A stretch of 64,000 bases of DNA from positions 124,001-188,000 of the forward strand of contig JANQJA010000020.1 in assembly GCA_028281885.1 (NCBI GenBank), written 5' to 3'. The notes under the pieces are model-generated. The model saw only the letters and a program-made list of their open reading frames with translations. It was not told the DNA's origin and ran no database searches. Below, piece by piece: positions 17,965 to 26,809 of this stretch. Each line of letters starts with the position of its first letter. Within the stretch, counting starts at the first letter, position 1. The position numbers and the translations under genes are program-made. The stretch is from Pseudomonadales bacterium. GTDB lineage: Bacteria > Pseudomonadota > Gammaproteobacteria > Pseudomonadales > Azotimanducaceae.

Positions 17965-19608
17965 TCAGGCGCTGCGCAGGTCCGGCAGCCGGTAACGTTG
18001 TGCTTCCAGATCGGCCCGGATCTGCTTCTTGTCGATCTTGCCGGTGGATGTGAGCGGTATGCTGTCGACAAAGATCACATCGTCCGGTAGCTGCCACTTC
18101 GCGAACTGCTGGGCGCAGTATTCGACAATGGCCTCCCGTGTGACATTCGATCCTTCGGCCACAACGCAGATAGCGACAGGTCGTTCATCCCACTTGGGAT
18201 GGGGTTGGGCGACAACGGCCGCCTGAATGACGCCGTCGAGCGAGACGATATGGTTCTCAAGGTCGACTGAGGATATCCACTCGCCGCCGGACTTGATCAG
18301 GTCCTTGGATCGGTCGGCAATGTGCAGATACTCTTCTGCGTCGATGCTGGCGACATCGCCGGTGACCAGCCAGCCGTCATGGAACTTGTCTGGCTGGGGG
18401 TCCTTGTAATATTGCGCCGCGATCCAGGGGCCCCGGATCAGCAGTTCACCGACGGATTCACCATCGTGAGGTAGCGGTGTCCATTGCTCGTCGACGATCA
18501 TCATTTCGAGGCCGGGCATGAGCAGGCCGGCTTTGGCGACATTCTCGAACTGCTGGTCTTCGGTCATTTCCCGTTGCGAGCGTTTGGCGATCTTGCGGGA
18601 CAGGGTGCCAAGGGGGTTGGTTTCGGTCATGCCCCAGCCCTGGATCATCTCGATTCGGTATTTGTCCCAGTACCATCGAATCAGGGAAACCGGCGGTGCC
18701 GACCCGCCACAGGTGAGTCGGGTCAGGTTGGACAGGTCGAAGCGATCACCCTCCGCCTCCAGCACCTGACGGACCCCCTGCCAGATGGTGGGCACGCCGG
18801 CGGACAGGGTGACTTCCTCATCTGACATCAGCTGCAGCAGACTGGCCGGGCTCATGAGCCGGTGTGGCAGGCAGACTTTGCAGCCCAGCATTGAAGCGGA
18901 AAAGGGTAACCCCCAGCCCATCGCGTGGAACATGGGAACGATGCCGCAGACGGAATCCCGCCCGGATAAACTTATGGCATCGGTCAGGCTCTGGGCCATG
19001 GTATGCAGATAGGTGGATCGGTGGGTGTACATCACACCCTTTGGTTTGCCCGTGGTACCGCTGGTGTAGCACAGGCCCATCGGTGAGTTTTCGTCGATGT
19101 CCGGCCAGGCATATTCAGTGGCTTCGCCGCCGATAAACTGTTCGTAATCAATCTGGTTGCCAAAGCTCGATTCGCCCCCGTCACCGTGACGGCAGATGAC
19201 CAGCAGTTCGACCGTCGGGATCCTGCCGATCAGTGGCTCGAACAGCGGTATCAGGTCTTCATCAATAAATATCACACGGTCTTCCGCGTGATTGATGATG
19301 AATTCCAGATCAGCGGGGGCAAGCCGAATGTTCAGGGTGTGCAGCACGGCTCCCATGGAGGGAACGGCCTGGTAGAGTTCCAGATGGCGGTAGTTGTTCC
19401 ACATAAAGCTGGCCACGCGATCCCCCGCGCCGATGCCGTGGCGGGACAGGGCGCCGGCCAGTTGTTGGGCGCGTTGCCAGGTAGATTGCAGCGTTTGTCG
19501 GTGAGTGCCGTTGCCCTGGAGAGTGACAATTTCGACGTTGGGATCCAGGGAGGCCCCCCGGCCCAGGATCCGTGACATCAGCAACGGGGTTTGTTGCATC
19601 GTGGACAT
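17965..19608 (-). CDS. Acyl-CoA synthetase, medium/long-chain (AMP-binding)
   Basis: A 547-residue ANL-superfamily ligase that activates a fatty acid with ATP and CoA. Core motifs: P-loop YTSGTTGKPKGVMYTHRS (about 185-202), QGWGMTETNP (A5), VTGDVASIDAEEYLHIADRSKD (A7/A8) and the C-terminal catalytic Lys in STGKIDKKQIR. Length and wording fit AlkK/FadD3-type medium-chain synthetases. It is the first gene of a pair with the FAD monooxygenase. An 18-base inverted repeat with an extra half-site lies 36-63 bases upstream and probably controls it. Confidence 0.94.
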   Translation of the reverse strand: MSTMQQTPLLMSRILGRGASLDPNVEIVTLQGNGTHRQTLQSTWQRAQQLAGALSRHGIGAGDRVASFMWNNYRHLELYQAVPSMGAVLHTLNIRLAPADLEFIINHAEDRVIFIDEDLIPLFEPLIGRIPTVELLVICRHGDGGESSFGNQIDYEQFIGGEATEYAWPDIDENSPMGLCYTSGTTGKPKGVMYTHRSTYLHTMAQSLTDAISLSGRDSVCGIVPMFHAMGWGLPFSASMLGCKVCLPHRLMSPASLLQLMSDEEVTLSAGVPTIWQGVRQVLEAEGDRFDLSNLTRLTCGGSAPPVSLIRWYWDKYRIEMIQGWGMTETNPLGTLSRKIAKRSQREMTEDQQFENVAKAGLLMPGLEMMIVDEQWTPLPHDGESVGELLIRGPWIAAQYYKDPQPDKFHDGWLVTGDVASIDAEEYLHIADRSKDLIKSGGEWISSVDLENHIVSLDGVIQAAVVAQPHPKWDERPVAICVVAEGSNVTREAIVEYCAQQFAKWQLPDDVIFVDSIPLTSTGKIDKKQIRADLEAQRYRLPDLRSA

Positions 19609-19643
19609 TTGGGATACTCCTTGTCGTCCGAAGCAGCGTCAAG

Positions 19644-19671
19644 GATACCAAAATCGGTATCCGATGGTATC
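19644..19671. promoter_or_regulatory. Operator-like inverted repeat upstream of acyl-CoA synthetase
   Basis: GATACC-N6-GGTATC forms a perfect 18-base inverted repeat (19644-19661), and a third half-site GGTATC follows at 19666-19671. It starts 36 bases from the synthetase ATG, a place where a TetR-type repressor would overlap the promoter. No regulator gene lies beside it, so the binding protein is unknown. Confidence 0.5.
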
Positions 19672-19719
19672 GCGTCCGGTTCACAATTGGTCGCTGAAAA
19701 GCTCTTATAGAATAATTGC

Positions 19720-20637
19720 TTATACGCGATCGGATGATTTTGTATCGGGCTTGAGATGATCAGCTACGCGACGATTGTGGATGACCGTCTCTGTGGTGTA
19801 CGCAGCCAGGGCCAACCAGATCAGGCAGAAGGTGACCAGACGATCAGGGCCGAATGGTTCGTCATATAACGCGACCGCGATCAGCAGTGACAGGCTGGGG
19901 GCAATGTACTGAAACATGCCAACAGCAGTCAGCGTGAGTAGGGTCACGGCGGCGGCGAACAGCAACAGCGGCAGCGAAGTGACGATACCACCTGCCATCA
20001 GTAACAGATCGGTTTGCAGGTTGATCGCTGCGAATTGCATATCACCCTGCCACGCGAGCCAGCCGAGGCAGGCGGCGGCAACCGGAACCATCATACCCAC
20101 TTCGATTGTCAGGCCACCAATAGGGTGGAGACTGAGTGACTTGCGGACCAGCCCGTAGAAACCGAAACTGAAGGCGAGTGCGAGTCCGAGCCAGGGAACC
20201 TGACCAAACCAGGCGACCTGGTAAATGATGGCCAGAGCGGCCAGCGCAATTGCCACCCACTGCAGCGGACGCAGTCGCTCACCGAGGAACACCATGCCGA
20301 GCAGGATGCTGACCAGCGGATTGATGAAGTAGCCCAGGCTCGCTTCGACGATGTTGTCGGAAACGATCGCGTAGATGAACACGGTCCAGTTGAAGGTGAG
20401 CAGGCTTGCTGTCATCAGGATGCGGGGACGACTGCTGATCGCGGGTCTGAGCGTGTCGATTCGTCCCAGAGCGACGAGAATGCCGAGCAGCAGGATGACG
20501 GACCAGATCACCCGGTGACTGACGATCTCGATCGGGCTGACGTGAACGATGGCCTTGAAGTAAATCGGGGCGATACCCCAGATTGTGTAGGCGCTGACAG
20601 CGAACCAGGCACCCTGCAGGGTCTGTTTGTCGAACAT
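19720..20637 (-). CDS. rarD: RarD-type EamA transporter
   Basis: Inner-membrane protein of 305 residues with ten hydrophobic segments in two five-helix EamA repeats. The N-terminus (GAWFAVSAYTIWGIAPIYFK) and SHRVIWSV, followed by NWTVFIYAI and the LGYFINPL motif, are the RarD subfamily words. RarD proteins are drug/metabolite transporters, chloramphenicol-sensitivity protein in older naming, with no firmly proven substrate. It is monocistronic as far as seen, lying between the fadD-like operon and a divergent PLAT-like gene. Confidence 0.92.
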   Translation of the reverse strand: MFDKQTLQGAWFAVSAYTIWGIAPIYFKAIVHVSPIEIVSHRVIWSVILLLGILVALGRIDTLRPAISSRPRILMTASLLTFNWTVFIYAIVSDNIVEASLGYFINPLVSILLGMVFLGERLRPLQWVAIALAALAIIYQVAWFGQVPWLGLALAFSFGFYGLVRKSLSLHPIGGLTIEVGMMVPVAAACLGWLAWQGDMQFAAINLQTDLLLMAGGIVTSLPLLLFAAAVTLLTLTAVGMFQYIAPSLSLLIAVALYDEPFGPDRLVTFCLIWLALAAYTTETVIHNRRVADHLKPDTKSSDRV

Positions 20638-20704
20638 GGTTGCCCCCGGGGGAGCGCAAAACAGAGGCGAGGCACTCTAAAGGCGGTGCCCTGTTATGGC
20701 AAGG

Positions 20705-20732
20705 GCGACAAGTGCCTTCTGGTCGCTATAAT
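20705..20732 (+). promoter_or_regulatory. Sigma-70-like promoter of the PLAT-like gene
   Basis: GCGACA (20705-20710), a 16-base spacer and a consensus TATAAT (20727-20732) lie 29 bases before the ATG at 20762. The -10 box is perfect, the -35 box matches four of six. AAAGGA supplies the ribosome binding site at 20748-20753. Confidence 0.6.
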
Positions 20733-20761
20733 TACGACCTGAATAGTAAAAGGACTGGCTG

Positions 20762-21259
20762 ATGGGCGAACGATGGAAACTCGGCGATGTCGTCGTCTGG
20801 TTTGTCACGGGTAACGAACAAGGTGGCAAGACCGACGCGGATGTTTTCCTGAATTTTTATGCCGGAGACGGTGAGCGGATTGGCTGGCTCAAGGCCTATG
20901 AACGCACCGACATGGGTGGATTTGAGGAAGGTGAATCCAACTGTGGTTTTATCGGTAATCTCAATAGCCAGGACTGGTTGAAACAACTGTTCGATGCAGG
21001 TACCCGACTGGACGTGAAGATTGATGCCGAAGAAAAAGGTGATTCCGGCTGGTATCTGGAGAGCATCAGCCTCGACTTCCGCGTTGGACCCGTCGTGGAT
21101 GTCTCGACAGCGAGAACCTGGCACATCAACGAGTGGATCATCCCCGGGGCAGAACCCAGTGCGTTTGACGCGGAAGAGGACGTCAATACGGGCGCCGGGC
21201 TGTTTGATGAGGTTGGATTCGACAAGGAACTCGAGATTGAGTCGGGAGGGGCCGCCTAG
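20762..21259 (+). CDS. PLAT/LH2-like domain protein
   Basis: An acidic protein of 165 residues without signal peptide. The first 110 residues follow the pattern of a PLAT/LH2 beta-sandwich: a TGN-x-GGKTDADVFLNFY strand where PLAT has TG-x-x-AGTDANV, an LGNL-like middle (FIGNLNSQDW), and a closing GWYLESISLDF strand where PLAT has WFLE-V-V. PLAT domains bind lipids or membranes, so it may be a peripheral lipid-binding factor. The C-terminal 50 residues are acidic and featureless. Assignment is by pattern only. Confidence 0.55.
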   Translation: MGERWKLGDVVVWFVTGNEQGGKTDADVFLNFYAGDGERIGWLKAYERTDMGGFEEGESNCGFIGNLNSQDWLKQLFDAGTRLDVKIDAEEKGDSGWYLESISLDFRVGPVVDVSTARTWHINEWIIPGAEPSAFDAEEDVNTGAGLFDEVGFDKELEIESGGAA

Positions 21260-21320
21260 ACGATTGGGTTGTCCTGCGCGCTACCGGCTTATCTGTACCA
21301 GCGAGAACTTGAACGGAATG

Positions 21321-21656
21321 TCAGTCGCTAGAATCGTCTTCGACGTGAACGGCGGTGCCTGAGATGCTGACCATCATCATACCGTTGGTTTGTCCGAAGC
21401 TCTCGTAGTCGATGTCAACGCCGACGATGGCGTTGGCGCCAAGCTCCTCGGCCCATTCCTCCATGTCTTCAAGGGCAATTTCCCGCGCCCTGCCCAGCTC
21501 GCGTTCGTAGGCGGCTGAGCGGCCACCCACAATGTCTCTGACGGCGGCAAACATATCCCTGAAGATATTGGCACCCAGGATCGCTTCGCCCGTGACAAGA
21601 CCAAGGTACCGGGTAATACGCTTTCCCTGGACGGAAGGGGTTGTGGTCACGATCAT
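21321..21656 (-). CDS. YbjQ/UPF0145 family protein
   Basis: A 111-residue protein of the YbjQ (heavy-metal-binding-like, UPF0145) family. Family words seen: [49 protein letters not shown] and [14 protein letters not shown]. It forms pentameric assemblies in known structures; the cellular role is not settled. I start it at ATG 21656 ([10 protein letters not shown]), where the family begins; a GTG at 21710 would add 18 residues. Downstream it is convergent with the PLAT-like gene. Confidence 0.93.
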   Translation of the reverse strand: MIVTTTPSVQGKRITRYLGLVTGEAILGANIFRDMFAAVRDIVGGRSAAYERELGRAREIALEDMEEWAEELGANAIVGVDIDYESFGQTNGMMMVSISGTAVHVEDDSSD

Positions 21657-21729
21657 AGGCTGGCCGCTTTTTATTCTTGCTTGTCCGGGTGGATAATACG
21701 ACTCTGACACTGAGGTTAACAGGTCCGTG

Positions 21730-22464
21730 ATGTGCGGGAAGCTGTTTGTTGTTGCAGTACTGACACTGGTGGCGAGCGCTGCTGCGGGTGACTCGCCGGG
21801 AGACGCCGTTTCGATGCGCGAACAGATGGTCGAGACAATTCAGTCGAGCATGGATGCCTATCAGGCCTACATCGGCAAGGCGGCGTTGAGCCCCGCGGTG
21901 GAGAGGGCACTGTTGCGGGTGGAGCGTCATCGTTTTGTGCCGGACGAGGCAATGGAAGCAGCCTATGATGACCGGCCGTTGCCGATTGGCAGGGGGCAGA
22001 CCATTTCCCAGCCTTTCATCGTCGGGCTGATGACTGAGCTACTGGATGTGGACAGCAATGATCGCGTCCTGGAAGTTGGTACGGGTTCGGGATACCAGTC
22101 TGCGGTGCTGGCGGAGCTGGTGGACGAAGTATTCACGATCGAGATCGTTCGCGCCCTCGGTCGCGAGGCGGAGCGGCGTCTGTCGTTACTCGGCTATCAC
22201 AACGTTCAGGTCCGCATCGGTGACGGTACACTGGGCTGGCCGGAAGCAGCGCCATTCGATGGGATCATCGTGACTGCTGCCGGTATCGATGTACCGGACA
22301 GTCTGATTCAGCAGCTCAAACCACACGGCAAACTGGTGATGCCGGTGGGGCCGCCCGGTGGGTCGCAGCAACTGCGCGTTATTACTCGTGAGCCGGACGG
22401 GGGAATCTCGGAGCGCGCGACGATCTCGGTTCGTTTCGTGCCGATTACGCATGAGGTGCGCTGA
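21730..22464 (+). CDS. Exported protein-L-isoaspartate O-methyltransferase
   Basis: PCMT-type enzyme that methylates isoaspartyl residues using SAM. The core is intact: [14 protein letters not shown], the SAM motif [38 protein letters not shown] and [12 protein letters not shown]. Unusually, about 25 residues at the front form a signal peptide ([18 protein letters not shown]), so the protein should be periplasmic, where SAM is not expected. The start is ATG 21730 overlapping a GTG at 21727. Divergent from the YbjQ gene, convergent with a methyltransferase whose stop is adjacent. Exported PCMTs are known in gammaproteobacteria, so this is not unique. Confidence 0.9.
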   Translation: MCGKLFVVAVLTLVASAAAGDSPGDAVSMREQMVETIQSSMDAYQAYIGKAALSPAVERALLRVERHRFVPDEAMEAAYDDRPLPIGRGQTISQPFIVGLMTELLDVDSNDRVLEVGTGSGYQSAVLAELVDEVFTIEIVRALGREAERRLSLLGYHNVQVRIGDGTLGWPEAAPFDGIIVTAAGIDVPDSLIQQLKPHGKLVMPVGPPGGSQQLRVITREPDGGISERATISVRFVPITHEVR

Positions 22465-23085
22465 TTACCGGCGTACGATCAGGATGTCCCCCGAGGCATG
22501 CACCGGTCGCTGCAGCCATTTCTCTTCGACCTGAACCTTTTCATCGCCCCAGCGTCCCAGGCAACGTTCGGTCAGTGCTGTGAAGGGCGGACGGCAGGGG
22601 TCGGCGATCATGATTTCCTTGACGCCGGCGCGTAGTGCTCGGTTGATCAGGTTGAACAGCATGCCGGTCATCTCGTCCCAGAAGCAGATATCGGCGCCGA
22701 GAATCACGTCGAACTCCTTCAGCTTCTCGACACTCAGCTGCTGAAAAGTCATCTTCTTGCCTACCATGTCAACGCCGTTGATCTCCGCGTGAAGTTCAAG
22801 GTAGGGCAGAACCTTTTCGTCCGCGTCGATGCCGGTGACTCGGGCGCCAAAGTTGTCGGCGCAATAGATGCCAAGTAGTCCCCAGCCGCAGCCGATCTCC
22901 AGCACCCGGGCATTTTTTTTCAGGGGGTGCTTCTTGAGATAGTCCATGATGAGGAAACTTGAATTCCAGAACTTGTTGCCATGGATCTCGGCGACGTACC
23001 CCTCACGCTTGAGGCGGCGAATGTCCTTGTGGTTGGAGTTGAGGATCTTTACGCCATAGGCGCGTCGCATGGTGGAAGTTGCCAT
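22465..23085 (-). CDS. SAM-dependent methyltransferase, PrmA/METTL-like
   Basis: A methyltransferase of about 206 residues. It has the glycine motif VLEIGCGWGLLGIYCADNFG, the acidic GIDADEKVLPYLELHA segment and a motif IV-like DVILGADICFWDEM. Similar proteins are annotated as protein-lysine or nicotinamide N-methyltransferase-like; the substrate is unknown. Start is uncertain: I use ATG 23085 (MATSTMRRAYGVKIL), while the frame extends to 23187 with no better ribosome site. Its stop is adjacent to that of the exported PCMT gene. Confidence 0.82.
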   Translation of the reverse strand: MATSTMRRAYGVKILNSNHKDIRRLKREGYVAEIHGNKFWNSSFLIMDYLKKHPLKKNARVLEIGCGWGLLGIYCADNFGARVTGIDADEKVLPYLELHAEINGVDMVGKKMTFQQLSVEKLKEFDVILGADICFWDEMTGMLFNLINRALRAGVKEIMIADPCRPPFTALTERCLGRWGDEKVQVEEKWLQRPVHASGDILIVRR

Positions 23086-23277
23086 AACTACTGCTTCACT
23101 ACAGTTAAAGCGGGTAAGTGTAGCAGGCGACAAACAGTCGAGGTACATCGCCGGCCCCGCTTCCTGATTGGGATCGCCGATATTCATCGGCCGTTAATCT
23201 TCGGCGAGTCATACTGGTTTTGAATTCGATGCCCGGGCCGTATGATGGTCGCTCACCGAATCGTGAGAGGAAACGCG

Positions 23278-24693
23278 ATGAATCTTCGAGTGGTTGCTGT
23301 TGTCATCATTGGCGCGATGGTAGCGGTAACGGCGACGCCGGTTGCCCTTGGGGCAGCGCTGCTGCACATGCCGGTGGATGCTGAACGTCGCGTGGCGCTA
23401 ACAGTTTACAGCGATTTCGCATTGATCAGGGACGTGCGTAATACGACCCTGCCGGTGGGGCTCGTTGACGTGGATTTTGAAGCGGTGGCGCAGACCATTG
23501 ATCCCAGCTCAGTCCGGGTTCGCTCGATCAATCACGAGGATCAGTTCGAGGTACTGCAGCAGTCCTATGAATTTGACCTGCTGAATAAACGGTCGGTGCT
23601 GGAACGGTACATTGGCAAGAAGTTGAAGTATTCGCGCAGCGTGCTCAGTGGTGACCAGTATGAGAAAGTATTGCGGGAAGGCATCCTGTTGTCGATTGAT
23701 CCCGAGATCGTTCAGTTCGGCGATGAAATTGAGATCGGCCCGGAAGGTGTGATTTCGCTGCCTTATATTCCGTATGGCCTGAAGACGACGCCGACGCTGG
23801 TCTGGCGTGCGCAAAACCAGCGCCGCGGGCCACAGCAGATAGAGACATCGTACCTGGCAGAGGGCATCGGCTGGTCTGCGGATTACCTGATGACACTGAA
23901 TGACAGTGAGACGCGGTTTGACCTGTCGAGCTGGGTGCGGTTGCAGAATGAAACCGGTGTGTCCTACGAGAACGCATCCCTGAAGCTGGTGGCAGGTGAA
24001 GTCAGGCGAGAGCGGGTCGCCCCCACGGGCATGGCGAGTATGCAAATGGCGAGGGCTGAGCTTGCCGATATGATGCAGGTTCAACGGACCAGCTTGTCGG
24101 ACTACTACCTCTATGATTTCCCGACCCCAGTGACCCTCCGCCAGAAAGAAAACAAACAGCTCAGATTTATCGATGCCACCGGCATCAGGGTGCAGAAACA
24201 TTATGTCGCTGTTGCGGGGGTACCGGTACATCAGATGTCGCAGCCTCAGCAACAGCAGTTCCAGATTCGTTATGGCTTCGACAATCGTGGCCCGCTGGGC
24301 GAGCCATTGCCAGCTGGCAGGGTACGGGTGATGCGCGCGGACGGTGACGGCGACAGTCAGCTGCTCGGCGAAGGTCGAATCCGACACACACCGCGAGGCG
24401 AGTCCGTGGAGCTGGTGGTGGGTGAAGCCTTTGACCTGACGATCAAACGTACGCAGAAGGACTGGCGGCGGTTGGCTGAACGGACGGCAGAGCTGACCAT
24501 GGCGGTTGAAGTGGCAAACCGCAAAGATGAGGCGGCTGACGTTGTCGTTCAGGAAAAACTCTACGGTGACTGGCAGGCGGTCAAGCAGACATTGCCGGGG
24601 GAGAAGATCGACAGCAGTACGCTCGAGTTCAGGCTAAAACTCAGAGCCGGCGAAGTAAGGAATTTTTCCTATACTGTTCGTACGACCTTTTAG
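23278..24693 (+). CDS. Exported DUF4139-type protein
   Basis: A 471-residue exported protein. A signal peptide (MNLRVVAVVIIGAMVAVTA) is followed by a beta-rich N-terminal segment (VALTVYSDFALIRDVRNTTL) and the DUF4139 core (YLAEGIGWSADYLMTLND, then ENASLKLVAGEVRR and a C-terminal ig-like end). Such proteins are envelope-associated and of unknown activity; animal relatives include mucoidy-inhibitor-like A. ATG 23278 is preceded by GAGAGGAAA. It is convergent to the VWA gene cluster, its stop lying 18 bases from the last VWA stop, so it may serve the same envelope system. Confidence 0.8.
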   Translation: MNLRVVAVVIIGAMVAVTATPVALGAALLHMPVDAERRVALTVYSDFALIRDVRNTTLPVGLVDVDFEAVAQTIDPSSVRVRSINHEDQFEVLQQSYEFDLLNKRSVLERYIGKKLKYSRSVLSGDQYEKVLREGILLSIDPEIVQFGDEIEIGPEGVISLPYIPYGLKTTPTLVWRAQNQRRGPQQIETSYLAEGIGWSADYLMTLNDSETRFDLSSWVRLQNETGVSYENASLKLVAGEVRRERVAPTGMASMQMARAELADMMQVQRTSLSDYYLYDFPTPVTLRQKENKQLRFIDATGIRVQKHYVAVAGVPVHQMSQPQQQQFQIRYGFDNRGPLGEPLPAGRVRVMRADGDGDSQLLGEGRIRHTPRGESVELVVGEAFDLTIKRTQKDWRRLAERTAELTMAVEVANRKDEAADVVVQEKLYGDWQAVKQTLPGEKIDSSTLEFRLKLRAGEVRNFSYTVRTTF

Positions 24694-24711
24694 CGCGCGT
24701 TATTCCTTGAG

Positions 24712-25716
24712 CTACAGCAATCGATAGTCGTTCAGTCCAACAAAGGTGCCGCCGTTGCGTTCGCAGAGGACGCGCATCAGGTGGGCAAAGCGAAACGCGG
24801 AATCAGAACGACGGGCTTCCTGGAAGATGACCGGGAAGCCGATCCCGTGGATGCGTACCAGGCGTTCGCCGGTTTCATCCGCCATGTTGATCCGGTCAAC
24901 CGCCTCCACTACCGCACGAATTGATCTCCCGTTAAAGTCGTCGCCGAATACATAAAGGCTGATCTTGCGATCCGGCCGGTAAAACGTAGAGATCGCCCGA
25001 ATGATGCCTTGTTCCGGGCTGGAGTTGCTAAAGGCGTTCCAGCCGGCAAGTCGATCCAGGATGGCGTCCCGTCGGGCGGCAGTGTCGGTAATCCAGTTGC
25101 CGGCATATTGCGAGAACATGTAGTCACCCTGGTCGTTCATAATCTGGATACCCTTTAAGCGAGGGTAGACCGCGAGCGTCTCCTGCACCTTTTGTATGAC
25201 GAGTGGCCAGGCGAACTCCCTCATGCTACCGCTGGTATCGATAATGAAGATGACGTATTCGCTGTCAACGGGGATGCCGCCAATGGTGTTGTTACTCTGC
25301 TGTTCCTGAAACTCGGCGAGCAGGCGTGCCATTTCTTCTGTCAGGGTCTGCTTCGCGGTGGCAAGTCGCCCCTCGATAATATTGTCCAGCTGGGTTTCAT
25401 CACGCGTCGCTTCATAGCTGGAACGCAGGGCGGCGAGGTCCGCCTTGAGTCGGGTCAGTCGATTGATCTCTTCTTCTTTCTTGTCTTCCTTGCGGACCAG
25501 GTCACGATTCAGCGTCGTGGTCTCACCGCGAATCTCTTCCAGTTCCTGTTGCAGTGATACGAGATAACTCTGCAGGTTTTTCAGCGATTCTTCGAAGATG
25601 ATCGGTTCAAACACCTTGGTCAGAACCAGCATCAGGATGATGGCGCCGAAACCGCAGCTGATCACGTCAAGGAACGACAGGCTGATGCCTTCAACTTCGC
25701 GCCGTGATGTTTTCAT
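24712..25716 (-). CDS. Membrane-anchored coiled-coil VWA protein (second of pair)
   Basis: A 334-residue protein, last gene of the cluster. Residues 12-34 form one transmembrane helix with an Asp at position 17 (SLSFLDVISCGFGAIILML), residues 40-140 a charged coiled coil, and the rest a VWA domain with MIDAS motif DTSGS at 160-164 and the later metal-loop Thr/Asp residues. The helix resembles the ExbD/MotB pattern with its functional Asp. Its ATG overlaps the stop of the first VWA gene (ATGA, 25713-25716). The two VWA genes are paralogues that share the SLSFLD-x-x-SCGFGA signature but diverge elsewhere. Role: probable metal-dependent ligand binder in the periplasm. Confidence 0.85.
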   Translation of the reverse strand: MKTSRREVEGISLSFLDVISCGFGAIILMLVLTKVFEPIIFEESLKNLQSYLVSLQQELEEIRGETTTLNRDLVRKEDKKEEEINRLTRLKADLAALRSSYEATRDETQLDNIIEGRLATAKQTLTEEMARLLAEFQEQQSNNTIGGIPVDSEYVIFIIDTSGSMREFAWPLVIQKVQETLAVYPRLKGIQIMNDQGDYMFSQYAGNWITDTAARRDAILDRLAGWNAFSNSSPEQGIIRAISTFYRPDRKISLYVFGDDFNGRSIRAVVEAVDRINMADETGERLVRIHGIGFPVIFQEARRSDSAFRFAHLMRVLCERNGGTFVGLNDYRLL

Positions 25717-26807
25717 GGCCAGTCCTCTGACGGCGTGATGAATGAACCGCCGGTCAGCTGCGACAGAATCCAGAAGTGGGGCGTCGCCATCGGGTCGCCT
25801 TCCATGGGGAACAGGATGACATTGACCGGGATGCCTTCCGGCAGTTCCTCCAGCGCACTCAAAAAGAGTCTGACTCGTTCCCTTGAGGGAACTGCCGTAC
25901 GACGCTGCGGTTCGTCGCCGATGGTTGGCAGGCTGTCAACGATCAGAAAGATATTGTCTGCCATGGGTGCCATCTTTGATACGGCGGCAAAGGGATGATG
26001 CAGGGAGGTGCCGTCTCTGGGCTCATAGTCCTTAAGCCTGGCCAGCACCGCGTCGGTCTGCTCTCGCTCGATGCTGGTCAACCAGTCGCCATCGGTACCA
26101 GGTAGTACTGGTTCCGCCGTGGTATTGAACGTCATCAGCTGGAACTTTGATCGAGGCGGCAGGTTGGCCATGATCCATTCGGTCGTGCGGATCGCTCGCT
26201 GCCATTTCTTCGAGCGTAGCTTGGCTTCCTTGTCCATGTTGCTCATGCGAATGGCATTCACGATGGTCTTGTGCAGCATGCTGGCGGAAGCGTCCATCAG
26301 GATCAGTACGTGGGTGCCGCCAACGTTGATGCCAGTCAGGTACTGGCGGTTGCCTTCGCCCACAAACTGCCGCAGCGCGGTGCCATCGAGCTCATCTCCA
26401 CCCACGGTTCCCTGCAGACGTTCGGCTTCCTTCTCCAGTTCCTTGAGTTCCTGTTTCAGCGCTTCGATATCCTCGTCACTGCTGGCGCCATCCTCATTCA
26501 GTGCCTGAATCTCACGTTCGATCTGGCGAATTTCCGTGATGATCTCCCGGGCCATGGATTCGGCGGTGATGATCTCATCGTCCGTCTGCGACATGGTGTT
26601 TCTGATCTGCACCAGGTTTTCCGCACCGTCCTTGACTTCGTCTTCGAGCTTTCTGACTTCCGCAATCAGTTCCTCGCTCAGTTCGCTGGACTCGATCTCC
26701 GAGGCATGGTCGATCACGATGAAGATCAGAATGACCGCACCAAAGCCGCAGGACATGATGTCCAGAAAGGACAGGCTGAAGATATTCGGTTCGCGGCGCC
26801 GTGCCAT
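25713..26807 (-). CDS. Membrane-anchored coiled-coil VWA protein (first of pair)
   Basis: A 364-residue paralogue of the next gene. One transmembrane helix at residues 11-33 (SLSFLDIMSCGFGAVILIF) contains Asp16; residues 40-135 are an acidic coiled coil; a VWA domain follows with MIDAS DASAS at 172-176 and DGTSLHHP as the second metal loop. The topology is N-in, VWA in the periplasm by the positive-inside rule (ARRREP before the helix). It starts three bases after the Hsp70-like gene stop and overlaps the next gene, so the pair should be made in equal amounts and may form a heterodimer. Confidence 0.86.
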   Translation of the reverse strand: MARRREPNIFSLSFLDIMSCGFGAVILIFIVIDHASEIESSELSEELIAEVRKLEDEVKDGAENLVQIRNTMSQTDDEIITAESMAREIITEIRQIEREIQALNEDGASSDEDIEALKQELKELEKEAERLQGTVGGDELDGTALRQFVGEGNRQYLTGINVGGTHVLILMDASASMLHKTIVNAIRMSNMDKEAKLRSKKWQRAIRTTEWIMANLPPRSKFQLMTFNTTAEPVLPGTDGDWLTSIEREQTDAVLARLKDYEPRDGTSLHHPFAAVSKMAPMADNIFLIVDSLPTIGDEPQRRTAVPSRERVRLFLSALEELPEGIPVNVILFPMEGDPMATPHFWILSQLTGGSFITPSEDWP

Positions 26808-26809
26808 CG

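Noticed and set aside
23509-24387. 292-residue minus-strand frame opposite the DUF4139-type gene
   Set aside because: Antisense shadow: the plus strand has a signal peptide, ribosome site and family match, and the minus product looks like a random mix of residues.
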